Shown piece by piece: positions 42,605-53,690 of a DNA stretch of 64,000 nucleotides. A model generated the notes under the pieces. That model did no database searches, was not told the origin of the DNA, and worked only from the letters and a program-made list of their open reading frames with translations. The stretch spans positions 29,130,186 to 29,194,185 of the forward strand of contig OY804585.1 in assembly GCA_963680875.1 (NCBI GenBank), read 5' to 3'. Numbering within the stretch: the first letter of the stretch is position 1; every line of letters starts with the position of its first letter. The position numbers were made by a program, and so were the translations under genes. The stretch is from Bathymodiolus brooksi (taxonomy: Eukaryota > Mollusca > Bivalvia > Mytilida > Modiolidae).

Positions 42605-42904
42605 TTGCAACATGTATATTTGAAGATATTAACAGTCTTCCAACTGACCATCAAAATGTTTCTCATTATGAGCTGCAATTTGTCATTCACGGGTGAGGAG
42701 CGTGGCATTTACAAACATGCGTTTCGTTCCATCCTTTATGGGAGTTGTGTACTAGTATTTAGCTCGTCACGCACAACCAGATCCTATTTCCGGAATTCCT
42801 TCGAGGTTGCGATGGTGGTGTTCGTAGCTATTACAATACCTGTCAGTTTATTGGCAACTATTACAACAATCTATAAAAACAAACCAATATGTTTCAAAAG
42901 ATAA
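42605..42904 (+). CDS. Unassigned 99-codon ORF with a membrane segment
   Basis: I do not recognise this. It starts with TTG rather than ATG in the open frame (first ATG is later), so it may be part of an exon. Near the end VAMVVFVAITIPVSLLATIT is a clear hydrophobic helix followed by a basic tail (IYKNKPICFKR). The middle is uncharged and Ser/Arg rich. It lies between repeats and has no convincing splice signals. It may be a broken host exon or chance. Confidence 0.2.
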   Translation: MQHVYLKILTVFQLTIKMFLIMSCNLSFTGEERGIYKHAFRSILYGSCVLVFSSSRTTRSYFRNSFEVAMVVFVAITIPVSLLATITTIYKNKPICFKR

Positions 42905-43235
42905 GATATATTTTTGTTTATTATTAAAAAAACAATTTCAATTAAATGCCATGTTGCAGGCTATGTCATTGTGGTAGACTCCATGACACTTCACTATGCG
43001 TACAAAATGGCAGAAATTGCATAGCAAAAATCAACTGCAGCAGACGACATATAATCACTAATTACATCATCCTAAGAACAGAAATGCTTTGTTATATCTA
43101 AAGTTCTAAGCATTCCCGTTCGGCATTTATATACAGATAAAAATCAAGATTTTCAATTTTAATAGCAAAAAATTATGAGGAAGCTTTTACTATTTTATTT
43201 CACAGAGTGAAATAGTAATCATGTTGATCCATAAA

Positions 43236-43345
43236 AAGGACTCAAGGAGGGAGGGTTGTGATCCCATTAACAGATTTAACCCCGCCATATGTTTGTGTCT
43301 GTCCGTAGTCATCATCAGGATTTTCAACGTCATATGTCGTGTCTT
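43236..43345 (+). repeat. Family G, 5' part only
   Basis: GTTGTGATCCCATTAACAGA then TTTAACCCCGCCATATG; lacks the downstream blocks. Confidence 0.45.
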
Positions 43346-43858
43346 TTTTGTATGCAGTGAGTTAATGTGAGATGTGATTGTCCGTTGTGTTGATATTGGT
43401 GGAATTGTTGACCATCATTAATTGTTTAAACTTTCTTTTCATAATTTAGTAAGAAAGAACGAATTGATAAAAATATTGATAAGGGTAATAACAAAATTAC
43501 CGAACTCCGAACAATCTTACAAAGGGAAAGTCAAAACTCATAATTATATAAATAGACAAAATCAATCAACAACCGGAAAACTGTGAAAACCGTAATGACC
43601 CTGACTTGGTACAGGCATTTCTAAAGAAATGGTGGGTTGAATCAGATTTTAAGGCGCCAAACCTCCCGCTCTCATTACGGTTCAAAGGTTCCGGCTGTCA
43701 CTATAACAGTATTTAAATACAGGAACAAAATAAGTAAAATAGTTGTCAAAGCAGTACCATATTCGGTGACGTAAATGTCAAAAATATTTTTACGTCACAC
43801 ATTGACAAAAAAAAATATCCTTGACATTTTTTGACTTCTTTATCTTTATACATTTTCA

Positions 43859-45421
43859 CTATATGAAAATGCATCGCTTATAATTTTTTCTGCAGAAACG
43901 GAATATATTTCGACAAGATCTTGGTATCGGAATATAAATTTTTAAGAGATCGAATAGCCTGTTTCTCAGATGAAGATGACGTTTCAGGAAATCAGAATAA
44001 TTGCTACTGGCCCTTGCATAGCGATTCAATTGCGAGATGTAAACACCATATGCAGGAGAAGCTGGTATATTGCTGCACATGTTTGGAAAATTTATGATTT
44101 TAAAATTGAAGTCGTCCCGCTTATCATAAATTTTAGTACTGAGTTGACCACTGTCGTCAAATTCGAGGTATAAGTCCAAAAATGATGCGGACGAAGCTGT
44201 ATCGGTGGTCTCTTTAACTTCCAGCTCTGGAGGATATATCAATGGAAGAAATTCTGCAAATCTAGAATTATTGATAGATAAAACGTCATCAATATACCTG
44301 TATGTGAAATTAAAGGCTCTAGCCTCATGAATCTTCTTATCTTTTACAAGCTTTTGAAGATACTCCTACTCATATGAGTATAAAAATAAATCGGCTAGAA
44401 GAGGGGCATAATTCGTACCCATTGGTATGCCGACGACCTGCTGAAACAGTGTCCCTCCAAAGGAGACAAATATGTTATCGATGAGGAACTCCAGCATACT
44501 GATCACTTGTTCCTCGGAGTAGCATGTTTTACCTTTTTGAATTTTGTTTGAAAAATATGTGGAATTGTAGCCTAACACAACAAATTTTGAGCCATAGTTT
44601 CTATGACTAAAAGCTTTATGAATTGTTTCTTTTAAGCGGGTTTTTAATTTGTCATGCGGTAGGGTGGTATATAGAGTTGAAAAATCAAAAGTTTTGATGG
44701 AGGATACCTGAGAGAAAGATCTTGATTTCAGGTTATCCAAAAGATCTTTAGAGTTTTTCAAAATCCACATGTGATTTATGCCACTACGCGAGTAAACAGT
44801 TTCACAATATTTCTGTTGTCCCTCTTTTACTGCAGACAGAATCTTTGTCAGGTGAATAGACAATTCTTTCGTCGAACAAGTTGATGATCCCGCTATGTAC
44901 CTTTCTTTGTATGGTGTCTTATGGAGTTTAGGTATCCAATATAAATAGGGTAAATCCTCAGACTCTTTACCAGAGGGAATGTTTAAAGAGGTCATGAATG
45001 ATCTGTGGTTAGCTAGGATTTCATCTTTGTCGAACGAAGTTGGTTTGTATGTGGTATTACTAGAGGTGTTGCTATTTATGCCTAATTCCTTGATTAGGCA
45101 TTCGAAGTAATATGATTTACATACAAACACGATATTGTTGGAAGCCTTGTCCGCAGGAACGATAACATATTTGTCATGAAGAGAGGAAAGACACTTAACA
45201 GCTTCTTGGTCTTTAAATACAGACTTAGGTCGACTATTAACACAATTTTTGAGTTTGTGAATCCGACCTTGTACTAGAGACCTAATTGTTCTAACCCAGT
45301 CTGACAAGGACTCTAACTCAGGATCTTGGTCTACTTCTCTCTTTATCCACCTTCTGGCATAATCTTCAACAGCATCCATAATTATCTTGAAATTATGTTT
45401 CCAATCGATGTTTAACTCCAC
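43859..45421 (-). pseudogene. Penelope-like RT as a whole: one stop, one deletion
   Basis: Reading through the TAG at 44366, the same frame gives NFTYRYIDDVLSINNSRFAE, with YIDD at 44285-44296 holding the paired catalytic Asp, then IYPPELEVKETTDTASSASF and NIPASPAYGVYISQLNRYAR. After LHLRNRL the frame derails: compared with 30530-30590 about 31 bases are missing between GGCT and ATTCGATC, and the tail is out of frame. The enzyme cannot be made from this copy. Confidence 0.75.
44366..45421 (-). CDS. Penelope-like reverse transcriptase, N-terminal and palm segment
   Basis: 351 codons. The first codon is GTG after a stop, so this is a truncation edge and not a start. Motifs: DKYVIVPADKASNNIVFVCK (83-102), LPYLYWIPKLHKTPYKERYI (157-176), SIKTFDFSTLYTTLP with the first catalytic Asp (241-255), and QQVVGIPMGTNYAPLLADLF (327-346). 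The KASNN and PKLHK blocks are diagnostic of Penelope-type RTs as opposed to LINE RTs. A TAG at 44366-44368 interrupts the frame right after SYE. Confidence 0.75.
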   Translation of the reverse strand: MELNIDWKHNFKIIMDAVEDYARRWIKREVDQDPELESLSDWVRTIRSLVQGRIHKLKNCVNSRPKSVFKDQEAVKCLSSLHDKYVIVPADKASNNIVFVCKSYYFECLIKELGINSNTSSNTTYKPTSFDKDEILANHRSFMTSLNIPSGKESEDLPYLYWIPKLHKTPYKERYIAGSSTCSTKELSIHLTKILSAVKEGQQKYCETVYSRSGINHMWILKNSKDLLDNLKSRSFSQVSSIKTFDFSTLYTTLPHDKLKTRLKETIHKAFSHRNYGSKFVVLGYNSTYFSNKIQKGKTCYSEEQVISMLEFLIDNIFVSFGGTLFQQVVGIPMGTNYAPLLADLFLYSYE

Positions 45422-45683
45422 TTTCTATATTATTTTAGTCTTATCATGGTGTAAATTGTTTTTATCATTCGTACAAACCTTTGTTGTGATAGTCACTGAA
45501 TGCATATGTCAATAAATATCCAGCTACCGTATGATTTTGATGTAAAATGTCACTTGATCTAAAATCTGAAGATTTGTTATTGATTTATTGTTTTATAATT
45601 AACGTATTTCAGATATATTCATGACGACAGCAAGTTTCATACAATAGTCTTGCATGTCAAAAGGGAAAAGGTGGCACTGTGAC
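45422..45683. other. No recognised feature
   Basis: Short AT-rich spacer between the Penelope element and the duplication. Confidence 0.35.
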
Positions 45684-45927
45684 ATTTCGATTGACGAAAG
45701 GGGAGATGATGGAGAGATAATCGAAGTGGTAATCCAGAGACACATGAATCATTGGGTACAATATACAGAAATAAGTTTGAAAAAAAGAATAACGCGACAC
45801 GAACAACTAAAATGATGTAGTGGGTCACCAACCTCTTCTCTCACCAATGCTCAATTAAGATTCATGTCATTTTCCGAACGCATATAACCGTATGCTGTGA
45901 GCAGTGTATTTAGCTAATAAATAAAGG

Positions 45928-46440
45928 GGTCGTTGTGGTCGTGATCGCATGGTAGTTAAATTTACATCTATATATGCAAGTAGTGACTGTCACTACTAAA
46001 GTTGTTAAAGTTGTTAGTTTGATTCCCACTCGATGGAGCCGTGGTAATAGTATGGTAGTTGGATTTACAACTACCTATGTCATCAGTTCCTATCACCACC
46101 AATGTTGCGAGTTCGAGTCCCGCTCATGGCGAGGTCACCTCGATAAAACATTAAGAGAAAAGTTTGTCAGTGACTTGCTACATTTCGGTGGTTTTCTCCG
46201 GGTACTCCGGTCTCCTCCATCAATATAACTGACAGCAACAATATAACTGACATATTGGTGAAAGTGGCGTTAAGCACCATAACCATAAGTCACTCGAGGT
46301 GGCGTGTACTTGATATTTCCTTGCCCGTATGTGATTCAGTGTGTCAGTGACTTGTGGCAGGTCATTGGGTTTCTCCAGATTCTTCGCTTTCTTCTGCTGA
46401 CCTACTATAACTAGATAGAACATCACAATTAACCATCACC
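45928..46440 (+). mobile_element. Compound SINE: head fragment, full SINE, tail fragment
   Basis: A lone head (45928-46031) with B box, then a complete SINE (46033-46287; A box TGGTAGTTGGA, B box GAGTTCGAGTCCCGC), then a partial third unit (46290-46440; GTCAGTGACTTGTGGCAGGT). The same three-part structure is in copy B, so it predates the duplication. Confidence 0.7.
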
Positions 46441-46611
46441 ACATTTGTATCTACATGTTGATTTGTAGTTTGTAGGTTGTTCTCCTAGTTAATATAGTCG
46501 ACCTACTGATCACTTGAGGTTAATCAACGACCAATTACCAGCATTGGAATCACAAATTGGATAAACAAAGCAACGCTAGCGAAACATAATATGACAGAAA
46601 TAATATGGTAT

Positions 46612-46872
46612 GGTTTATGGTGTTTAACGTCACCTTCCACAATATTTCAGCTATATTGTGGTGGTCAGTTTTATTAATGGAGGAAACCGATGTATCCGGA
46701 GAAAACCACCGACCTGCTGCAAGTCACTGACAAACTTTATCACATAATGTTGTATCGAGTACACCTCGCCATGAGCGGGATTTGAACTCACAATGTTAGT
46801 GGTAATATGCATCGATTACCCAGGTATTTGTAAATCCAACTACCATGCAATCACAACCACGACGGCCTCACA
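46612..46872 (-). mobile_element. SINE in copy A
   Basis: Runs from GGTTTATGGTGTTTAACGTC to AACCACGACGGCCTC, full length, opposite to the compound SINE. Confidence 0.75.
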
Positions 46873-47834
46873 ATAATGAAATGATGGAAATTCAAATAAG
46901 GCATAGAAAAGAGATCCAGGGACTAATTGTAATTCTAAATGATGACTGATCAAACCTAATTTTGCAAATTGGTTATTTACTAATTAGCTCTGAAAATATT
47001 ACACCCATAAACCAAACCAAACTCCAACGTACGTACAATACAGAATAAAATTATATCAAATGTCCTTATAGATCTTATTAAAAAGTCTTTTTAAATAAGT
47101 ATAACGTGTTTTTGTAGAGATAATGATTTCCTAGAATTTATGCGCTCAGTGTGTTATTCCTTATTTATCTACCACGAATCACTTCAAATTCCATTTACAG
47201 AATTGATATATTCTCCAGGTCACTGTATCATCAATAATGTTTCTAAAGGAACTCGAATAAATGTCTGAGATGAGGATCAAATGTTCCAAATGTAACATGT
47301 CAATCAATATCCTATCAAGTGTTAGGTATTAGAGTGCTTCTGTTTTGATGGTAGTTGTTTTATGCGAACGTTTCGATTGACAAAAGGGGAGATTATGCAG
47401 AGATAGTTGAAGGGGTAATCAAGAATGGGCAACCCAGAGACACTGGCAACATTGGACACAAGACGCAGAATGAAGTTAAAAAAAGAAGAATAATACGACA
47501 CGGGCAACTAAAGCGATGGACCACATCGATAATGTTGCTTTTAGCAGGTCACTAACTTCTCCTCATACACTAATGCCCAACTAAGCTGCTACAAGTTAAC
47601 TAAGAACATGGGATTTTCCAAACGCGAGACACCCAATTATGACCTGACGGTGAGCAGTGTATTTAATTTGCTCCACACAACCAGCTTATGTCCTGTTCTG
47701 ACTGTTTGTATTTTACAGTGGAAACTAGTTCACTTTTATATACAACGCGTTTCCTTTGTGGAACTACTTCAAAACCTTCTTTATAATTGCAGGTGATTAA
47801 TTAAATTAATTAACATGTTTTAGCTAATAATTAA

Positions 47835-48330
47835 CGGATCAGTCAGATTTACATCTATCTATGTAAGAAGTGTCTATCTCCTCTAATGTTGTTAGTTTGA
47901 TCTCCACTCGAGGTGGGGACCATCGTGGTCATGATCGTAAGTAAGTTGGATTTACAACTACCTATGCAACCAGTGTCTATCACCATTAACGTTGCGAGTT
48001 CGAGTCTCGCTCATTGCGAGGTGTACTCGATACAAAATCATGTGATTTAAGTTTGTCAGTGACTTGCGGCAGGTTGGTGGTTTTCTCCCGGTACATGTAC
48101 TGCGCTTTCCTCCACCGTTAAAACTGACAGCAACAATATAACTGACATATTGTTGAAAGTGGCGTTAAGCACCATAACCATAAGTCACTCGAGGTGGCGT
48201 GTACTTGATATTTCTTTGCCCGTATGTGATTCAGTGTGTCAGTGACTTGTGGCAGGTCGTTGGTTTTCTCCAGATTCTTCGCTTTCTTCTTCTGACCTAA
48301 AACAATTAGATAGAACATTATAAGTAACCA
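47835..48330 (+). mobile_element. Compound SINE in copy B
   Basis: Head fragment, full SINE (from about 47924; B box GAGTTCGAGTCTCGC) and tail fragment, matching 45928-46440. An insertion (ACATGTACTGCG) lies in the GGGTACTCC block. Confidence 0.7.
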
Positions 48331-48477
48331 TCACCACATTTGTATCTACGTGTTGATTTGTAGTTTGTAGGTTGTTCTCCTAGTTAATATAGTCGACCTA
48401 CTGATCACTTTAGGTTAATCAACGATCAATTACTAGCATTGGAATCACAAATTGGATACACAAAGGTTATGGTTTTT

Positions 48478-48728
48478 ATGGTTTATGGTGTTTAACGCCA
48501 CTTTCAACAATATTTCAGTTATATCGTGGCGGTCAATTTTATTGGTGGAGGAAACCGGAGTACCCGGAGAAAGCCACCGACCTGCTGCAAGTCACTGACA
48601 AACTTTATCACATAATGTTGTATCGAGTACACCTCGCCATGAACGGGATTTGAAATGACCACGTTAGTGATGATGTGCTCAGATTACCCAGGTATTTGTA
48701 AGTCTAACTACCACGACGACCACACAAT
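48478..48728 (-). mobile_element. SINE in copy B
   Basis: Orthologous in position to 46612-46872; begins GTTTATGGTGTTTAACGCCA and ends near TACCACGACGACCAC. Confidence 0.75.
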
Positions 48729-49073
48729 AATAATATAAAAAAGATTCAAATAAGGCATAGAAAAAAGAGCCAGGTACTAATTGTAATACTAAAGACTGAA
48801 TGATCAGACCTTATTTTGTAAATTGGTCATTTAATAATCATCTCTGAAAATATTTTACCCATAAATCAAACCAAACTTTAAAGGACGTAAAATACAGAAT
48901 AAATGTATATCAAATGTCATTATGGATCATATTTTTTTTTTTTATTAAATAGTCTTTTTAAGTAAGTATATGGCCTTACGTAAGCTAAGTCTTGTCTTTG
49001 TGCAGATAACGATTTCCTAGAATCGAGGTGCTCATTGTGTTGTTCCTAATTTATCTACCATGAATCAATTCAA

Positions 49074-49232
49074 CCCACCATTTCTTTAGAAATGCCTGTA
49101 CCAAGTCAGGGTCATTACGGTTTTCACAGTTTTCCGGTTGTTGACTGATTTTGTCTGTTTATATAATTATGAGTTTTGACTTTCCCTTTGTAAGATTGTT
49201 CGGAGTTCGGTAATTTTGTTATTACCCTTATT
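49074..49232 (+). mobile_element. Penelope-like 3' end, strongly 5'-truncated
   Basis: AACCCACCATTTCTTTAGAA to GGTAATTTTGTTATTACCCT is nearly identical to 30884-31044. Copy A (47180-47200) lacks it and shows the empty site. ATTCAA precedes and follows the insertion and is a likely target duplication. Confidence 0.8.
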
Positions 49233-49428
49233 CAAATTCAATTAATAAAATTGATATATTCTCCATATATATATATATGATGAATATTTTTTTTAAAGGA
49301 ACTCGTATACATGTCTGGGATGAGGATCAAATGTTCCAAATGTTTGAATTACAACTCGTCAGTCAATCTCCCATCAGTTGTTAGGTATTAGAGTACTTCT
49401 GTTGTGATAGTGGTTGTTTTATTTCATG

Positions 49429-50134
49429 TCATGTCTTTGTTAATATCAAGTAAACATTAAAAAATTGCAGTGGATATTGAACTGTGAAGAATCTAAAAAG
49501 AAAGAAGATAAACATGGAGTTCACAGTGTTTTGATACCTATCATTTAGGTTTTTGAAGATATTTAATGATAATAAATATAAAAATATATTATACATTGTA
49601 CCCAGAGCATTGCACCGATGATATAAATAAATAATGTTTATTTGATGTTATTTATAACATGTGTAAATATAAACAATTGTTTTGGTCTCATTTTTTACAC
49701 AGAAAATAATAATCCAACGCTACAGACATGCCTTTATATTTTGAATGATGATAGGACTGCGATATTTGTTCATTTATTTTTAAATTAAACCAATTGCTAA
49801 AAATAGAAAATGAGCTAATTTTCACAAATATATCTTTTCCCTCATTCGTGACATTAATTTCCCTATATAAGATACATGCAAGCTATAGCATGTGGTATCA
49901 ACTACAACACCAAACAATCATACCATTCGAGATATATCATTTTCTTCATTCGTGAGAATAACTTCCTTTGGGAGGTACATGCAAGATTTAGTATGTCGTA
50001 TCAACTACAACACACACAAATCATATGCAGGACATGCACCATTCGAGTGATCAAGTTTATCATGATACTGTAATGGTTTAAAATATAATCGATAATGTAC
50101 GTTTAAAGTTTAATCATTGGTGTTGAAGGGTTAG
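49429..50134. other. Short direct repeat only
   Basis: AT-rich. ACATGCAAGCTATAGCATGT at 49872 and ACATGCAAGATTTAGTATGT at 49976 head two related segments (GGTATCAACTACAAC; CATTCGAG), about 105 bases apart. Confidence 0.45.
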
Positions 50135-50397
50135 GGTTATGGTGTTTAATGCCACTTTCAATAATATTTTAATTATATCATCGCGGTCAGTGTTATTGGT
50201 GGAGGAATCCGGAGTACCCGGAGAAAACCACCGATCTGTCGTAGGTCAATGACAAACTTTATCACATAATGTTGTATCGAGTACACCTCGCCATTAGCGG
50301 TTTTCGAACTCACAACGTTAGTGGTGATAGGCATTGATTGCATGATTGCACATGTAGTTGTAAATCCAACTACTATGCGATCACGACCATGACGGCC
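50135..50397 (-). mobile_element. Full-length SINE copy
   Basis: From GGTTATGGTGTTTAATGCCA to GACCATGACGGCCCC; the head retains ACTCACAACGTTAGTGGTGA. Confidence 0.75.
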
Positions 50398-50418
50398 CCC
50401 ATTGGTATAGATGGTGTC

Positions 50419-51006
50419 TTCAACCTATGCCAACATTTTGAAATATCATATTCAAGGAATGCCAACAAACATTTTATTACAGGTGTTTATATAACAAATT
50501 AATGATAGTTACAGGTAAGTAAATTTGGAAATGCAGGTCTCAAAAGTGAAATTTATAAAGTATTTTTTTTAATCTAAAATTATAAGAATAAGTCAGTTAA
50601 CATTTAACAAAAAAGTTTTGTATATTCATTTGGACAATGATACCCCCAGCAAAGCTATTGTAATTGCGGCCTCTAATATCACTTACAGGACGGTAATAGA
50701 GGCCAATGATACAGGCCACTAATGTCCTAGTTTATTTTCATAAAGTTTGATAATAAAATATAAGTGCTCATAATGCCGTGATTTATTTTCATAAATATTT
50801 ACTTCTAACTTAGTTTATTCACTCAATGCTCACACAAAAACAAGACAACTTCTACATTTAAAAAAAGTTAATTGTGGACTTGGAGTACATTGATATTTCC
50901 CCCGATTTTACACTAATTAACAATTAACAATTAACCTATTCAACCTATGCTAACATATTTTCTTACCTTTTTATACATATTTTTCAAAATGTTGGCATAG
51001 GTTGAA
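50419..51006. mobile_element. 588-bp element with 25-bp terminal inverted repeats
   Basis: TTCAACCTATGCCAACATTT plus TGAAA at 50419-50443 is exactly inverted at 50982-51006. A diverged third copy (TTCAACCTATGCTAACAT) lies at 50939, making a small hairpin at the right end. No ORF inside; a MITE-like non-autonomous DNA transposon is the likeliest reading. Confidence 0.65.
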
Positions 51007-51515
51007 TGAACCGTATAGATCACCTGTTCTATGGAAACAAATGAATATATAATTTATCTTTATTTATCCAATAATTATGTTAGGGTAAAGCCGTTCATTT
51101 TAATACTGTCTTAAAAATAATTAAAGAATGTCTACCTCATGCGTATTCGATATTGACGGAAGCCAACTTTAAATTCGAAACAAGTTTAGTTTTTTCTTTT
51201 TTTAATGAAAGAATTCCTTTAATTGGGACCTATTAAATTATCATCGTTTACAATTATGGTTCATGGAGTCCAACTTTAAAATTGGAGCACATTATCTTTA
51301 GCAAATTAAATTTAGCACCTATAAAATTATCAGACAAATAACAGAATTCTTTAATTCATTTCATTTCTTCTAAATAAGTCAAAGCTCTGTAATTTTTGTA
51401 TTAACAGTTATGGCATGCCTTGTCTTCCTTCAGTCTGTCAAAACAAATGATGGAGAGAGATATTGAATAATCAATTAATTGGTTGCAAATGCTTTTGTGA
51501 AAATTGGTATTTGAT
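51007..51515. other. No recognised feature
   Basis: AT-rich; nothing identified. Confidence 0.4.
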
Positions 51516-51600
51516 ATTTTAAATAAAATGGAAAGCAAAAAATACCATCCTGTCTGAACAATTTTAAAATAAAATATCAAAATCATAGAAAGGCAAATTT
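51516..51600 (-). repeat. Family G fragment
   Basis: AAATGGAAAGCAAAAAATAC, CATCCTGTCTGAACAATTTT, AAAATCATAGAAAGG. Confidence 0.5.
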
Positions 51601-52616
51601 CTCTGAATTGTTCATTCTTCATTGCCCTCTGCTGTCTGTGTCTCTGAATTGTTCATTCTTCATTGCCCTCTGCTGTCTGTGTCTCTGAATTGTCCATTCT
51701 TCATTGCGCTCTGCTTTCTGTGTCTCTGAATTGTTCATTCTTCATTGCCCTCTGCTTTCTGTGTCTCTGAATTGTCCATTCTTCATTGCCCTCTGCTGTC
51801 TGTGTGTCTGAATTGTTCATTCTTCATTGCCCTCTGCTGTCTGTGTCTCTGAATTGTCCATTCTTCATTGCCATCTGCTTTCTGTGTCTCTGAATTGTCC
51901 ATTCTTCATTGCCCTCTGCTGTCTGTGTCTCTGAATTGTTCATTCTTCATTGCCCTCTGCTGTCTGTGTCTCTGAATTGTCCATTCTTCATTGCCCTCTG
52001 CTTTCTGTGTCTCTGAATTGTTCATTCTTCATTGCCCTCTGCTTTCTGTGTCTCTGAATTGTCCATTCTTCATTGCCCTCTGCTGTCTGTGTCTCTGAAT
52101 TGTCCATTCTTCATTGCCCTCTGCTTTCTGTGTCTCTGAATTGTTCATTCTTCATTGCCCTCTGCTTTCTGTGTCTCTGAATTGTTCATTCTTCATTGCC
52201 CTCTGCTGTCTGTGTCTCTGAATTGTTCATTCTTCATTGCCCTCTGCTGTCTGTGTCTCTGAATTGTTCATTCTTCATTGCCCTCTGCTGTCTGTGTCTC
52301 TGAATTGTCCATTCTTCATTGCCCTCTGCTGTCTGTGTCTCTGAATTGTCCATTCTTCATTGCCCTCTGCTGTCTGTGTCTCTGAATTGTCCATTCTTCA
52401 TTGCCCTCTGCTTTCTGTGTCTCTGAATTGTTCATTCTTCATTGCCCTCTGCTTTCTGTGTCTCTGAATTGTTCATTCTTCATTGCCCTCTGCTGTCTGT
52501 GTCTCTGAATTGTTCATTCTTCATTGCCCTCTGCTGTCTGTGTCTCTGAATTGTTCATTCTTCATTGCCCTCTGCTGTCTGTGTCTCTGAATTGTCCATT
52601 CTTCATTGCCCTCTGC
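51601..52616. repeat. 41-bp array, 25 units, with higher-order structure
   Basis: Unit CTCTGAATTGTTCATTCTTC, ATTGCCCTCTGCTGTCTGTG, T. Starts fall at exact multiples of 41 from 51601 to 52585; the last unit runs into CTGCGGTTTTCTCTAACATT, the family E sequence. Two variable sites (TTC or TCC; CTGTC or CTTTC) follow a seven-unit pattern in the right half. Confidence 0.95.
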
Positions 52617-53075
52617 GGTTTTCTCTAACATTTATAACAATAATGAATCAGACGCATATTGTGTTATGTCATATTATTTACTGAAATGCGAGTCGAACGG
52701 AACCTTGTAAAACTAATATACATGTATATGTATAATTAACAATAAAACTTGCAGTGATTAAGGACTGCATTCTTGATGGATTTTAAATAATCTTATCTTC
52801 TCACGTTGCTTTAGAAACACTTCCATTAATGTTTACAGATTTAAATTGACAGAATATAAGATATTAAGTGAATATAAATGACCAATGAGAAAATCTAAAG
52901 ATGACAAGACGAGATATGTCAATCAACCATCTCCTAATGTTTTTGGCAAGTATTATCTTTGTCTAGACTGAAACATTAATTCTATCAACAGAGAAATAAA
53001 CATATATTGGGGGTTAAGTCATGTAAATGTTTCTGTAACTTTAAGGAGAAAATAGAGATGGTTATTGTATTGTTA
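52617..53075. other. No recognised feature
   Basis: AT-rich, nothing identified. Confidence 0.4.
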
Positions 53076-53690
53076 ATAAATAAACGTTAGAGAATACCGA
53101 AAGGACAATCAAAAATGGACAATCAAGAGAAAGTGGCAAATAAACGTTAGATAATACAGAAGGGGCAATCAAAAATGGACAATCAAGAGAAAGTGGCAAA
53201 TAAACGTTAGATAATACCGAAGGGGCAATCAAAAATGGACAATCAAGAGAAAGTGGCAAATAAACGTTAGAGAATACCGAAGGGGCAATAAAAAATGGAC
53301 AATCAAGAGAAAATGGCAAATAAACGTTAGAGAATACCGAAGGGACAATCAAAAATGGACAATCAAGAGAAAGTGGCAAATAAACGTTAGAGAATACCGA
53401 AGGGGCAATCAAAAATGGACAATCAAGAGAAAGTGGCAAATAAACGTTAGAGAATACCGAAGGGACAATCAAAAATGGACAATCAAGAGAAAGTGGCAAA
53501 TAAACGTTAGAGAATACCGAAGGGGCAATCAAAAATAGACCATCAAGAGAAAGTGGCAAATAAACGTTAGAGAATACCGAAGGGGCAATCAAAAATAGAC
53601 CATCAAGAGAAAGTGGCAAATAAACGTTAGAGAATACCGAAGAGGCAATCAAAAATGGACAATCCAGAGAAACTGGCAAAATAGGAATAC
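53076..53690 (-). repeat. 60-bp array inside family E, about 10 units
   Basis: Unit AATAAACGTTAGAGAATACC, GAAGGGGCAATCAAAAATGG, ACAATCAAGAGAAAGTGGCA. Period 60 keeps the minus strand open (LPLSLDCPFLIAPSVFSNVY repeats), which is not a protein. Same segment and period as 31233-31415. Confidence 0.95.

Larger units (their letters stand above)
43481..45421 (-). mobile_element. Penelope-like retroelement, 5'-truncated
   Basis: Minus strand: RT ORF from 45421 to about 43860, then a 3' UTR of about 380 bases ending TTATTACCCTT at 43481. The 3' UTR matches 30716-31044 block by block. Upstream of 45421 the protein homology stops, so the 5' end and any GIY-YIG endonuclease are missing. Confidence 0.75.
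45684..47366. repeat. Segmental duplication, copy A
   Basis: Directly repeated at 47367-49428. Shared order: TTTCGATTGACGAAAGGGGA, family E piece, GTGAGCAGTGTATTTA, compound SINE, TTGTAGTTTGTAGGTTGTTC, minus-strand SINE, TTCAAATAAGGCATAGAAAA, ATGAGGATCAAATGTTCCAA, TGTTAGGTATTAGAGTGCTT. Confidence 0.85.
47367..49428. repeat. Segmental duplication, copy B
   Basis: Same blocks as copy A. It is longer because of about 200 extra bases near 47640-47830 and a 160-base Penelope 3' insertion at 49074-49232. Copies differ at many single sites, so the duplication is not recent. Confidence 0.85.
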
